From Noviherbaspirillum suwonense (GTDB lineage Bacteria; Pseudomonadota; Gammaproteobacteria; Burkholderiales; Burkholderiaceae_D), in assembly GCF_900182955.1 (NCBI RefSeq), contig NZ_FXUL01000018.1:62001-126000 (forward strand): 64,000 nucleotides of DNA. Reading direction: 5' to 3'. The notes beneath the pieces are model-generated. The model did no database searches, was not told where the DNA came from, and worked only from the letters and a program-made list of their open reading frames with translations. The translations under genes were made by a program, and so were the position numbers. Of the stretch, positions 50,699 through 58,131 are shown in pieces (the first letter of the stretch is position 1; the number at the start of each line of letters is the position of its first letter).

Positions 50699-51543
50699 TC
50701 ATGCAGCTTCCTTAAGTGCAAGAATCACATCCCGCGCCGCCGGCGGACAGACAGCATTTCCCAGCATATGCACGGCCAGCCTGTGTTGCGTCGGTAGTTT
50801 GTAGTCGGCCGGAAAGCCCATCGCCGCCCGGCATTCCTGTGCGGAGAACATGCGCATGCGGTCGCCGTCGACAATGGCGTGCCGGTCCCGCGTGGTGACC
50901 GTGCCGACCGGGCGGTGAATAGACCGGCCGCCGCGTTCGGCGCCGTAGTAGCTGGCTTCTCGATTGGATGCCAGCTTCCTGCCGTGAAGTCGATGAACGA
51001 GGACGCCGGCACATGCTCCCGTTTGCGCAGGTTCAGAAGCAGCGGCCGCTTGGCGCGCGCCGCGACGATAAATAGCCGTTCCCGGTGCTGGGTGACACCA
51101 TGGTCAGCCGTGTCAACTACATGCGGCGACAGGCAGTAGCCCAGCGCTTCCATGGCCAGGCGCCATGCCGGGTAAAGCGACCAGCGCAAGAACTCGGGCA
51201 CGTTCTCGATCACCGCGAATGCTGGACGGTGGTATTCGGCTGCCGACACGACGGCCCAAGCGGTCGACCGGCTGGCATCGTGCTGCGGGTTGCCGTTGGC
51301 CTTGCCACGCGCCTTGCTGTGGCCTTGGCAGCAGGGCGAGGCGAGCAGGATATCATGCGCCGGTACCGCGACCCAGTGCGCCTGGTGAAGGTCTTGGCAT
51401 ACGTACTGCGCGCCCGGGTGGTTCGTTGCATGGATCTCCACGGCACTTTGCCAGTGGTTCGCCGCCCAGACTACGTTGCAGCCGGCCATAGTCGCGCCAG
51501 TAGAGAATCCGCCCGCGCCAGCAAAGAGGTCGATTGCCTTCAT
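50699..51543 (-). pseudogene. Phage-type DNA (cytosine-5) methyltransferase with internal deletion and frameshift
   Basis: From the ATG at 51543 the frame encodes DLFAGAGGFSTGA, ASPCCQGHSKARG (catalytic Cys region), VIENVPEFL and QHRERLFIVAAR, i.e. motifs I, IV, VI and VIII. After FIDFTAGSWHPIEK the frame is lost. A different frame then gives ASYYGAERGGRSIHRPVG, TVTTRDRHA and LAVHMLGNAVCPPAARDV, the C-terminal motifs IX-X, ending at TGA 50701-50699. About 25 codons between GSWxPIEK and YYG are missing. The intact start overlaps the upstream DUF551-like gene as ATGA. It should be inactive unless the break is a sequencing error. Confidence 0.82.
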
Positions 51544-51734
51544 GCCGTTGGCCCTCCAGGCAGCGCGGCCCAGTGAGTCGGCGCCGCCGGCATGCCATCT
51601 ACAAAGCACCAGGTATCGCCATCCAGATAGCCCAGCCAGGCCGGCTCGGACGCGGCCGGGTCGAACAGCAGCACGGTCGTGTCACTGTCTGGTGGCGAGG
51701 CTACTGGCTTCCGCGTTATTGCATCAGTTGTCAT
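51540..51734 (-). CDS. DUF551-like phage protein
   Basis: AAGGAA precedes the ATG at 51734. The 64-residue protein contains PPDSDTTVLLFDPAASEPAW and GDTWCFVDG, then THWAALPGGP. Short DUF551-type prophage proteins share this xVLxxxxxxxxWxGxxDGxxW...THWxPLPxPP pattern. It overlaps the methyltransferase start by 4 bp, a common prophage arrangement. Biochemical role unknown. Confidence 0.7.
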   Translation of the reverse strand: MTTDAITRKPVASPPDSDTTVLLFDPAASEPAWLGYLDGDTWCFVDGMPAAPTHWAALPGGPTA

Positions 51735-51763
51735 GCTACGATTCCTTTCTGAAAGGAAATTGC

Positions 51764-52390
51764 ATGGGCAAATGGGAAAAAATTGGCGGAGCGGCCTTCG
51801 GTGCTTTCGCCGTCTTGATAGCAATCTGGATGGTCGGAAACTATTTCGGACTTAATAAAGAAAGTTGGCCAGCTTGGGTTCAAGCCATCGGTGCGATCGC
51901 GACTATCGCGGCCGCTTTCGTCATCACGCAGATGCAGGAACGGACCGCTTTTAAGCAACATGTGATCACCACTGGGATGGCCACTAAAGATAGGCTCGGC
52001 GGCATTCTTGCGATTGCTGAGCGCGCGCGATTTCTGATTAAGAAATTGGAGGACGAGCATTTGGGCGACGAAGAGTCGGCTAATGAATTTCGCCGGACCC
52101 TCTATCAAGATTTCGCGGCGAAACTGGCGTACGCGAAAAATTCGTTGCTCGCTATTCCGCTCCACGAGGTCAATAACTATTCGGTCGTGGTTGTGATACA
52201 GGAGATCACACAAGCCGTTGAGAATGCTCAGGCGGATCTTGCCGCAATTTGTGAAGCAGACGCCCTGATGTTTTTTGTTCGCTATGAACAGCATGGCAAG
52301 CACTTCGGTAGATACGCCGCTGTCGCGGACTACGCAGTTGAAAACATTAGCATCCAACGCCATAGCGTCCCGATGACGGTTATTTGGTAG
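51764..52390 (+). CDS. Membrane protein with helical cytoplasmic domain
   Basis: AAGGAA precedes the ATG at 51764. The 208-residue product has two N-terminal hydrophobic segments (about 9-28 and 36-56) and then a long helical soluble domain (about 60-205). It reads like small prophage or accessory membrane proteins of the type GKWEKIGG...WxxxxxAIAAIxAAF. Divergent from the DUF551-like gene; the two ribosome sites lie in one palindrome (TTCCTTTC / GAAAGGAA). Function not recognised; superinfection exclusion is a possibility only from context. Confidence 0.6.
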   Translation: MGKWEKIGGAAFGAFAVLIAIWMVGNYFGLNKESWPAWVQAIGAIATIAAAFVITQMQERTAFKQHVITTGMATKDRLGGILAIAERARFLIKKLEDEHLGDEESANEFRRTLYQDFAAKLAYAKNSLLAIPLHEVNNYSVVVVIQEITQAVENAQADLAAICEADALMFFVRYEQHGKHFGRYAAVADYAVENISIQRHSVPMTVIW

Positions 52391-52468
52391 CCGCGGGCTT
52401 GCCTTCAGGGTGAGCGAATTTGTGATCATGCTAGTATTTCCCTTCCACTTAGCCTTGTGCGAGGCGCT

Positions 52469-52663
52469 ATGGCTGTCAACATTCGCATCTCCCCGACCGA
52501 AATCCAGGTTGGGCACTACGTCTACACCTTCGAACAGCCCGATGAAGCAGACAGTTTCGAGGCTTGTGTGGCGGCTGTTAGTGCGGACTACTGTGAGCAG
52601 AGACATCCGTGCCTCAGTAAAAAGTCGGTAGACGCACGTGGGCAAGGTGCTGCGGACAAGTAA
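52469..52663 (+). CDS. Small acidic protein, paralogue family A, copy 2 (64 aa)
   Basis: GAGG precedes the ATG. The protein reads IRISPTEIQVGHYVYTFEQP, then DEADSFEACVAAV and YCEQRHPCLSKK. It is the closest of the three to copy 3 (RISPTVVQANGYIYKFEDDE). The ending differs from the other copies and is polar. Family and role unknown. Confidence 0.6.
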   Translation: MAVNIRISPTEIQVGHYVYTFEQPDEADSFEACVAAVSADYCEQRHPCLSKKSVDARGQGAADK

Positions 52664-52747
52664 ATCTGCGGCGCTCCGAGCGTGGTGTGATCATGCTGCG
52701 ACTCTCCATTCAGAATTGGCCGGCCCATGTTTCAGGCCGGCCGAGAA

Positions 52748-53497
52748 TTACGCAGCGACTTCGTCCGCGTCCTCGCCCAGCAGTGAACGCTGGTCCGGGT
52801 CCGTCTCGGTCGAATCGCCTTCATCCAGCATCTTCGAGCGGGACTCGATCACGATCGTCACGTACGAGCCTTCGGCAGCGGCCAGGCTGTGCGCTTCAGG
52901 CGACTTAGACAGGGTCAGTACGCACTTCATGCCATCCTTGAACACGACCTGGTCGACCGCGGCGGGGAAGGTCAGCCGGGCATTGCTGGCGATGATGTCG
53001 ATCGCATCCCGGGTGGCTTCGTAGCAGTCTTTCTGCACGTCGGCCGTGACGCGGCGCTGCTCGCCTTCCTTCATCTCGCCCCAGGTCTTGGAGAGCGTCT
53101 TGATGTGCTTGGTCGCTGCCTTGATGATCGAGCCCAGCAGGTATTCCTGGGCATAGTCACGGCGGGCCAGCGTGTTGTCATTCGGCGCCGGCTTGGTGAA
53201 GAGAGCGAACGGTCCTTCGTCGGCGCCGAAGTTGCCGGACAGGGCCCAGCCTTCGCCCTCTGGTGCAACTGGGATCCAGTCGGAGACGCCGGCGGCCCCA
53301 CTCAAATAGTCGGCCGCAATCTCTTTAGCGCTGAGGTCGCCGAACAGTTCGACGATCGCAACCTCGGCACCGTTGACGACCGCACCATGTGCGAAGCCTT
53401 CGCTGGGAATCGCGAACTCGGCGAATGCCGGCACGGCGCCAAAGCCGTTATCGTTGCGAGGGAAGGGTAAAGGTGCTGCTTTCTGTTTCTTGGCCAT
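52748..53497 (-). CDS. Phage-like hypothetical protein
   Basis: AAGGA precedes the ATG at 53497. The 249-residue protein begins with a basic stretch (MAKKQKAAPLPFPRND), then an alpha/beta domain (about 30-110: AVVNGAEVAIVELFGDLSA, WALSGNFGADEGPFALFTKP). A charged helical part (about 115-170) and a final beta segment with CVLTLSKSPEAHS near 205 follow. The acidic C-terminus resembles small phage structural or scaffolding proteins, but no family is named. It ends within the region of prophage debris. Confidence 0.55.
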   Translation of the reverse strand: MAKKQKAAPLPFPRNDNGFGAVPAFAEFAIPSEGFAHGAVVNGAEVAIVELFGDLSAKEIAADYLSGAAGVSDWIPVAPEGEGWALSGNFGADEGPFALFTKPAPNDNTLARRDYAQEYLLGSIIKAATKHIKTLSKTWGEMKEGEQRRVTADVQKDCYEATRDAIDIIASNARLTFPAAVDQVVFKDGMKCVLTLSKSPEAHSLAAAEGSYVTIVIESRSKMLDEGDSTETDPDQRSLLGEDADEVAA

Positions 53498-53914
53498 GCT
53501 GTGGATCCTTCTCAGTAAGTGAATTTGTCCGGCCTTCCATCCGGATGACGCCTTGGCCGCTGCGCTCGCGAACATGCAGGGACTGTCTATGCCCTGTGCC
53601 ATTAGCCCTTGGTAGGGATTCAGTTAAATACGAGGTCGGGGTCCATATCCATTAGTTAGTTATAGGCAAGGGTGCCTTTTATCGCCCAACGAAGAGTAAG
53701 CCAGCCTAATCAGCTGGTTTTTTGCGTTTACGTCCGAAGGTAGGGCTTACCGCAGATGAGCCATCGGGCAGCGGGTAGCGTGGGACTGGCGAACCCTTAG
53801 TCGAGTCAATCAGTCTTAAACACACGAGAAGACGGAAGCCATCCGAGTGCCGCCCCAAGCCGCATGCTTCGGACGCGGGACGCTGTAACCCGCAACCAGA
53901 TAAAATGCTGCCGC

Positions 53915-53936
53915 GCGGTGCGCCAGCTCAGGCGCT
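53915..53936 (+). repeat. 22-bp exact direct repeat, copy 1
   Basis: Identical to 54042-54063; contains the GCGCC / GGCGC hairpin. Confidence 0.9.
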
Positions 53937-54041
53937 GAAATGGCCGGGAGACGGAACTCTGTCGGTCCCAATAAGGCCGGGTTAGCACCGGCCGCCGCGC
54001 TGATTCAGCATTTTGTCAGAATCAAATGCCAGGATGTGCAG

Positions 54042-54063
54042 GCGGTGCGCCAGCTCAGGCGCT
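54042..54063 (+). repeat. 22-bp exact direct repeat, copy 2
   Basis: Identical to 53915-53936, 127 bp downstream of it; flanks are similar but diverged. Confidence 0.9.
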
Positions 54064-54136
54064 AAATATGGTCAGTTGCGCTGATGGCAGGCAGGACTAA
54101 GGACCGGGATTAGCGACGGTCGCCGCAACAGATACC

Positions 54137-54168
54137 AAGCCCGCACCTCACCAGGTAGCGGGCTTTTT
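54137..54168 (+). terminator. Rho-independent terminator after the repeat units
   Basis: Perfect stem AAGCCCGC / GCGGGCTT, 13-base loop, followed by a T-run. It ends a plus-strand transcript with no gene upstream for more than 600 bases. Confidence 0.85.
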
Positions 54169-54274
54169 CATTCGAAGGCGCAGCTGAAGCAAAACTTCTG
54201 ATGCTTGTCAAAAAATTGGAAATCCCAAGTAGATAGTGAGTTCACTGAAGTGCTGTTTCAAGTGGGAGGTCATC

Positions 54275-54436
54275 ATGGACCGGCTCAGCAAGCCAATGGA
54301 AGAACGGATTCGCGAAGTATTAAACCAGGCAGCGGCGCAGCATAAGCCGCCCCCTGATCCAGCAGAAATCCGGCGTCAGCTTGAATGGCGGCTCTCAGAG
54401 GAAATGTACCAAGAGTGGCGCTTGCGGCTACTTTAG
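54275..54436 (+). CDS. Small phage-type protein, paralogue family B, copy 1 (53 aa)
   Basis: GGGAGG lies upstream of the ATG at 54275. The highly charged helical protein reads KPMEERIREVLNQAAAQHKP, then PPDPAEIRRQLEWRLSEE. It shares the HKPPPxxxEIRRQLxWxL block with the 53-residue gene 320 bp downstream. Charge and length suggest a DNA- or protein-binding helix pair; function unknown. Confidence 0.65.
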   Translation: MDRLSKPMEERIREVLNQAAAQHKPPPDPAEIRRQLEWRLSEEMYQEWRLRLL

Positions 54437-54595
54437 CCTAGCCCCTAACTGGTTACACGCAGTAACAGCAGCAGTATTTCCTTTTGTGCGTGCGCCACCA
54501 TCTACTAGGTGACCCCATGATGCATCCACTCGCAGTTTCAATGATGCTGTGGGGCCGCTACATGCCCGTCATGCTGTCCCGAATGGAGGTGGCAA

Positions 54596-54757
54596 ATGGT
54601 CAATACAGTGAAGCCCACAAAGGAGCAGGTCCGCGATTACATGGAACGTCGCCAGGCAGAGCACAAGCCGCCGCCGACCCGGGAGGAGATCCGGCGGCAA
54701 TTGGGCTGGGAGCTGATTGAGATGGAGCGCGACGAGCGCCGGCGACACCAAAACTGA
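54596..54757 (+). CDS. Small phage-type protein, paralogue family B, copy 2 (53 aa)
   Basis: GGAGG precedes the ATG at 54596. The protein reads KPTKEQVRDYMERRQAEHKP, then PPTREEIRRQLGWELIEMER. It is a clear paralogue of copy 1, of identical length, and is followed by its own terminator. A longer plus-strand frame across the same bases (54484-54720) is a shadow. Confidence 0.7.
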   Translation: MVNTVKPTKEQVRDYMERRQAEHKPPPTREEIRRQLGWELIEMERDERRRHQN

Positions 54758-54800
54758 ATTTACCGAGTCTCCTCCATTCGTTACCAAAACGATGGATTCG

Positions 54801-54829
54801 CCCGCACCGATAGGTCTGCGGGTTTTTTT
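54801..54829 (+). terminator. Rho-independent terminator
   Basis: Stem CCCGCA / TGCGGG followed by seven T, after the second family B gene. Confidence 0.85.
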
Positions 54830-54877
54830 ATTCCCCTCCGGCCTGGCGCCGGAACTCTAACCAGGTGATCGCCCGCG

Positions 54878-55360
54878 ATGAAAACTGCCGACCGCGTGAA
54901 AGACGTTACGACGTCAGTGGGCACGGGAACCGTGACGGTTAGCGGCCATCCGCCAACTCCCTATCAGCCGCTGTCCGTTCTGGCCATCGGCACAGCTGGC
55001 GTGGCCATGATGATCGAGTCTCGATCCGGCGCCGAGTGGAAGCTGTCGGAGTGCACGATCCTATCGGCGACAACGTTTTCACGCGACACGGTGCTCGCCA
55101 GTTCGAACAATGGCTCACCGGTCAGCTTTGGCGCTGGCATCAAGGACGTATTTGCCACCGTAGGCGCAGCGCAGATCAACAAGTTCATTGCGGTTGACGC
55201 GCCGATTGTGGCCATCCCAGCATCCTCGCCGCGCATCGTCAGTGAGGTAGGCGGCGTAGCCCAGCGCATATCGCTGGCCGATTTCGCAGCACTCATTTCC
55301 GGCGGCGTCACTCCCGTACCATCGACAACCGACTACGGGGTACTCGCGGCAATTCTCTAA
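54878..55360 (+). CDS. Phage virion-associated (tail) protein
   Basis: The 160-residue protein has the sequence style of prophage tail genes: RVKDVTTSVGTGTVTVSG near the start, then FSRDTVLASSNNGSPVSFGA at about 69-88, then KDVFATVGAAQ. The SRDTVLxSSNxGxxVxFxxGxKDVFxT block is common in tail or baseplate-associated proteins. It is the first of three overlapping or closely spaced tail genes. Likely non-functional as a virion part here because the rest of the module is missing. Confidence 0.7.
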   Translation: MKTADRVKDVTTSVGTGTVTVSGHPPTPYQPLSVLAIGTAGVAMMIESRSGAEWKLSECTILSATTFSRDTVLASSNNGSPVSFGAGIKDVFATVGAAQINKFIAVDAPIVAIPASSPRIVSEVGGVAQRISLADFAALISGGVTPVPSTTDYGVLAAIL

Positions 55361-55369
55361 AGGCAGATC

Positions 55370-55543
55370 ATGTCGCAACCGACGCTCACCGTAAAAGACG
55401 CATCTGGCACAACGCAGACGGTCTTTACCCACAACCCGAACGGCCCGGCCGCGGCGGTCAATTCGCAGCCTGTGGTGCTAGCGAGTGAATCGCCTGCGTT
55501 GCCTGTCGCGCTTGATGCGCCTTCCCTAAGAGTGCGATTCTGA
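55370..55543 (+). CDS. Small phage tail-associated protein (57 aa)
   Basis: It starts 9 bases after the preceding stop. The 57-residue protein contains NSQPVVLASESPALPVAL, a variant of the xxPVxLAxDQxxxPV motif found in many tail-fibre and baseplate proteins. Its stop overlaps the next start (TGATG). Probably a relic of a tail module. Confidence 0.6.
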   Translation: MSQPTLTVKDASGTTQTVFTHNPNGPAAAVNSQPVVLASESPALPVALDAPSLRVRF

Positions 55544-55767
55544 TGAGTTCGGACAGCGCATCGACCTGGTTGAACATGGTCGACAACAATACGACCAATC
55601 CGGATAGTGGCGGCGCCAACTGGCTTCCGATGTCGTCCGGCCGCCTGCTCAACGTGCAGATCTTTCCAAGCGCCGGCACCGCTGGAGAAGCCGAATTAAG
55701 TGCGTATAAAATGGCGAGACGGTTTTGGCTGTTCTGTATCACCATATCAGCACCAGAATTAGTCTGA
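55543..55767 (+). CDS. Truncated phage tail-fibre-like protein
   Basis: The first 45 residues (STWLNMVDNNTTNPDSGGAN, then SGRLLNVQIFPSAG) match the connector segment that precedes glycine-rich fibre domains in prophages. After about base 55675 the sequence changes to unrelated residues (AYKMARRFWLFCITIS) and stops, so the fibre domain is missing. This marks the right end of the prophage relic. Confidence 0.6.
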   Translation: MSSDSASTWLNMVDNNTTNPDSGGANWLPMSSGRLLNVQIFPSAGTAGEAELSAYKMARRFWLFCITISAPELV

Positions 55768-55869
55768 AAAGTAGAAAGCGTCCGGTCTGAGGTGCCTTGA
55801 GGGCGGTCAGCACGGGCAAGTATCTTCCAGTGATGCTAAGATTTGGCGCCAGTTTTAAAGAGACTTTGA

Positions 55870-56058
55870 ATGACAATAACTCGCATTTCACCGACTGTGG
55901 TTCAAGCCAATGGCTATATTTATAAGTTTGAAGACGACGAGGAAGCCGATGATTTTCAAGCGTGCGTTACCGGAGTGGACGTCGCTTACTGCGAACTAGA
56001 GCATGCCGTGATCCGCAAGTTGCCAGCAGAATGCGTCGGACATTCTGTACGTTCATAG
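55870..56058 (+). CDS. Small acidic protein, paralogue family A, copy 3 (62 aa)
   Basis: The product reads RISPTVVQANGYIYKFEDDE, then EADDFQACVTGVDVAYCELE. It is closely related to copy 2 (52469) and more distantly to copy 1 (50132). The upstream site is weak (AAAGAGA). Role unknown. Confidence 0.6.
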   Translation: MTITRISPTVVQANGYIYKFEDDEEADDFQACVTGVDVAYCELEHAVIRKLPAECVGHSVRS

Positions 56059-56412
56059 AATCGAACCGACACGCTGAAAGTGCCATTGCTGGTCTATTTG
56101 CGCTGAACTTTGCTGGGCAATCGAACTAGTGGCGGACCATCGTGCGGTCAAGCCGGGGGATGTAAGTTTAAGTCCAACGGTAATGTGTACCTGATTTTAC
56201 ATAAAACGAATTATGGCACTTTGACATTCTTTGTATGTATCGGCTGAACTAGCATCCGCGCCGGCCGCCAGTAGGGCAACCTCGACATGATTGCCCCTTG
56301 TGCAGGAGTAGCAATCAATAGAGTACGTCGACCGGGTTTGTGTTTTATAAGCGGCTCTGCAAATGGGAAAAATTCAGCTTAGCACGGGCATATAATTAAA
56401 TATCAGACGTTC

Positions 56413-56427
56413 GTTCGCATTGCGAAC
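56413..56427 (+). promoter_or_regulatory. IclR-type operator upstream of the P450 operon
   Basis: Perfect palindrome GTTCGCA-T-TGCGAAC. It lies 16 bp before TTGACA (56444-56449), which pairs with TACACT (56468-56473) across 18 bp as a plausible promoter. The same core (TTCGCA-N-TGCGAA) is found in the promoter of the binding-protein gene at 61528-61542. The remaining sequence between 56059 and 56568 holds no gene that I can support. Confidence 0.65.
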
Positions 56428-56568
56428 ACAATAGCTTGATGCATTGACATAAAAACCGGCCTACTTTTACACTTGATCCGACTTTAACGCCGGAAAAAAA
56501 CATCCCACCTTACTGGAAGAACACAGGCAGCAGCGTTAACAGGCGCTGCCAATTCCGAGGAGACAGAA

Positions 56569-57783
56569 ATGTCCACTGCAGTTGCATCTAGTCTAGCGCC
56601 AGAGGTTCCGATCAGCGATTTGGATCCGTACGCCGACGAGGTATTAAGTAATCCTTACCCGTATTACGCCAAACTGCGCGACCTTGGCCCCGTAGTCTGG
56701 CTCGACCGTTATCAGGTTTATGCGCTCGCTCGGCATGACGAAATCCACGCGGTGCTGTCCGACCCGCATAATTTCTGTTCAAGCGCCGGCGTTGGCTTGG
56801 CGAATTTTCACACGGAAGAGCCTTGGCGCAAACCGAGCATTATCCTCGAAGCCGATCCGCCTGCACATAGCGGCATCCGCAAGGTAGTGGCCCGCATTCT
56901 GTCGCCCGCCAATATCAGCAAGCTGCGCCCCACATTTGAGGCGGAAGCGGATAAGCTGGTTGACAGGGTACTCGCAAAAGGCCACTTCGACGCCGCTTCC
57001 GAATTCTGCGAAGCTTATCCGCTCAAGGTGTTCGCAGATGCAGTAGGCCTGCCTGCAGAAGGACGCGAAAATCTCTTGCCTTACGGCGACATGGTATTCA
57101 ATGGCTTTGGACCGATTAATGAGCGCTTCAGCAAGCGCCTGGAAAGTTCTAGCGGTGCCGTACAGTGGATCAACAATATCTGCCGGCGCGAAAACCTGTC
57201 TGAAAACGGACTTGGCGCCCAGCTTTATGCGGCTGCTGATGCGGGAGAGCTGACCCAAGACGAGGCGGGCATGCTGGTACGTACGCTGCTATCAGCCGGG
57301 CTCGATACCACCGTCTTCACCTTATGTAATGCTTTGGTTTCATTCGCGCAAAACCCAGACCAGTACGCCATCTTGCGCAGCAACCCTGCCCTGGCACGGC
57401 AGTCGGTTGAAGAAGTCATCCGGTACGAGCCAACCTTCCATTCGTTTTACCGGACGACCGCAAAGCGGGTGGAAATTGCTGGCGTGGCGATGGACACGTC
57501 TCAAAAAATTGTTGTCTTCATCGGCTCTGCGAACCGTGACCCGCGGCGCTGGGAAAATCCAGACAAGTTCGATATTACGCGACGCGCTACTGGTAACTTG
57601 GGTTTCGGCACTGGCATTCATGGCTGCGCCGGTCAGATGATGGCGCGTCTCGAAGGCGACATCCTGCTCAGTGCGCTAGCGCGCAAAATGAAATCCATCG
57701 AACTTACCGGCGAACCGGTACAGCATTACAACAATACCGTGCGCGGCTATACCAGCATCCCGGTTAGCACCACCACTAACTAA
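56569..57783 (+). CDS. Cytochrome P450, CYP199A-like (para-substituted benzoate oxidation)
   Basis: GAGGAG-type site upstream; 404 residues, normal for bacterial class I P450s. The I-helix motif AGLDTT is at 243-248, EVIRY (ExxR) near 286 and the haem loop FGTGIHGCAG with Cys353. The N-terminus (ISDLDPYADEVLSNPYPYYA) and GVGLANF match CYP199A enzymes. In CYP199A4, as I recall, Arg92, Ser95, Arg243 and Ser244 hold the substrate carboxylate; the equivalents here with a 5-residue offset are Arg87, Ser90, Arg238 and Thr239. It therefore probably O-demethylates or hydroxylates a 4-substituted benzoate. It is first in an operon with its redox partners. Confidence 0.85.
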   Translation: MSTAVASSLAPEVPISDLDPYADEVLSNPYPYYAKLRDLGPVVWLDRYQVYALARHDEIHAVLSDPHNFCSSAGVGLANFHTEEPWRKPSIILEADPPAHSGIRKVVARILSPANISKLRPTFEAEADKLVDRVLAKGHFDAASEFCEAYPLKVFADAVGLPAEGRENLLPYGDMVFNGFGPINERFSKRLESSSGAVQWINNICRRENLSENGLGAQLYAAADAGELTQDEAGMLVRTLLSAGLDTTVFTLCNALVSFAQNPDQYAILRSNPALARQSVEEVIRYEPTFHSFYRTTAKRVEIAGVAMDTSQKIVVFIGSANRDPRRWENPDKFDITRRATGNLGFGTGIHGCAGQMMARLEGDILLSALARKMKSIELTGEPVQHYNNTVRGYTSIPVSTTTN

Positions 57784-57800
57784 ACTAGATCGAGACACCT

Positions 57801-58124
57801 ATGCCAAACATCACCTATGTTCAGCCGGATGGTGCGCGCCGCACGCTGGTGGCCGCTGCCGGCAGCACCGTCATGCAAACTGCCATCGCTAACGATGTGG
57901 CCGGTATCGTCGCCGAATGCGGTGGTTCAGCCATGTGCGCTACTTGCCATGTGTATGTCGACCCGGAATACATTGACCGCCTGCCACCGGTGTCGGAAGT
58001 CGAGAATGAAATGCTGGCCAGTGCTGCCAGCGAACGGCGCGAAACCAGCCGTCTGTCATGTCAGCTTAGCGTTGGAGGCGACGTCGACGAACTGGTGGTT
58101 CATGTCCCATCCTGTCAAGTGTGA
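57801..58124 (+). CDS. [2Fe-2S] ferredoxin of the P450 system
   Basis: The 107-residue protein has the vertebrate/adrenodoxin-type cluster motif CGGSAMCATC near residues 40-49, with the fourth Cys in LSCQL near 87, i.e. Cx5Cx2C...C. It begins 17 bases after the P450 stop. Such ferredoxins (palustrisredoxin, putidaredoxin) carry electrons from the reductase to the P450. Acts in the cytoplasm. Confidence 0.9.
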   Translation: MPNITYVQPDGARRTLVAAAGSTVMQTAIANDVAGIVAECGGSAMCATCHVYVDPEYIDRLPPVSEVENEMLASAASERRETSRLSCQLSVGGDVDELVVHVPSCQV

Positions 58125-58131
58125 TAACACA

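Larger units (their letters stand above)
53915..54168 (+). ncRNA. Candidate structured non-coding RNA with two repeat units and a terminator
   Basis: There are two units of about 127 bp. Each starts with the identical 22-mer GCGGTGCGCCAGCTCAGGCGCT, which folds as GCGCC-AGCTCA-GGCGC. Each then carries a second hairpin with a TTAGC loop: GGCCGG/CCGGCC at 53975-53993 and GACCG/CGGTC at 54102-54121. The stem bases differ but pairing is kept, a sign of compensatory change. A strong terminator follows at 54137-54168. No open frame spans the region. It is not a tRNA: no T-loop or acceptor stem. Evidence is structural only. Confidence 0.45.

Noticed and set aside
53915-54121. tRNA or tRNA-like gene, because of AGCTCAG in each repeat
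   Set aside because: No acceptor stem, anticodon arm or T-loop can be drawn; AGCTCAG sits in a simple hairpin loop instead of a D-arm.
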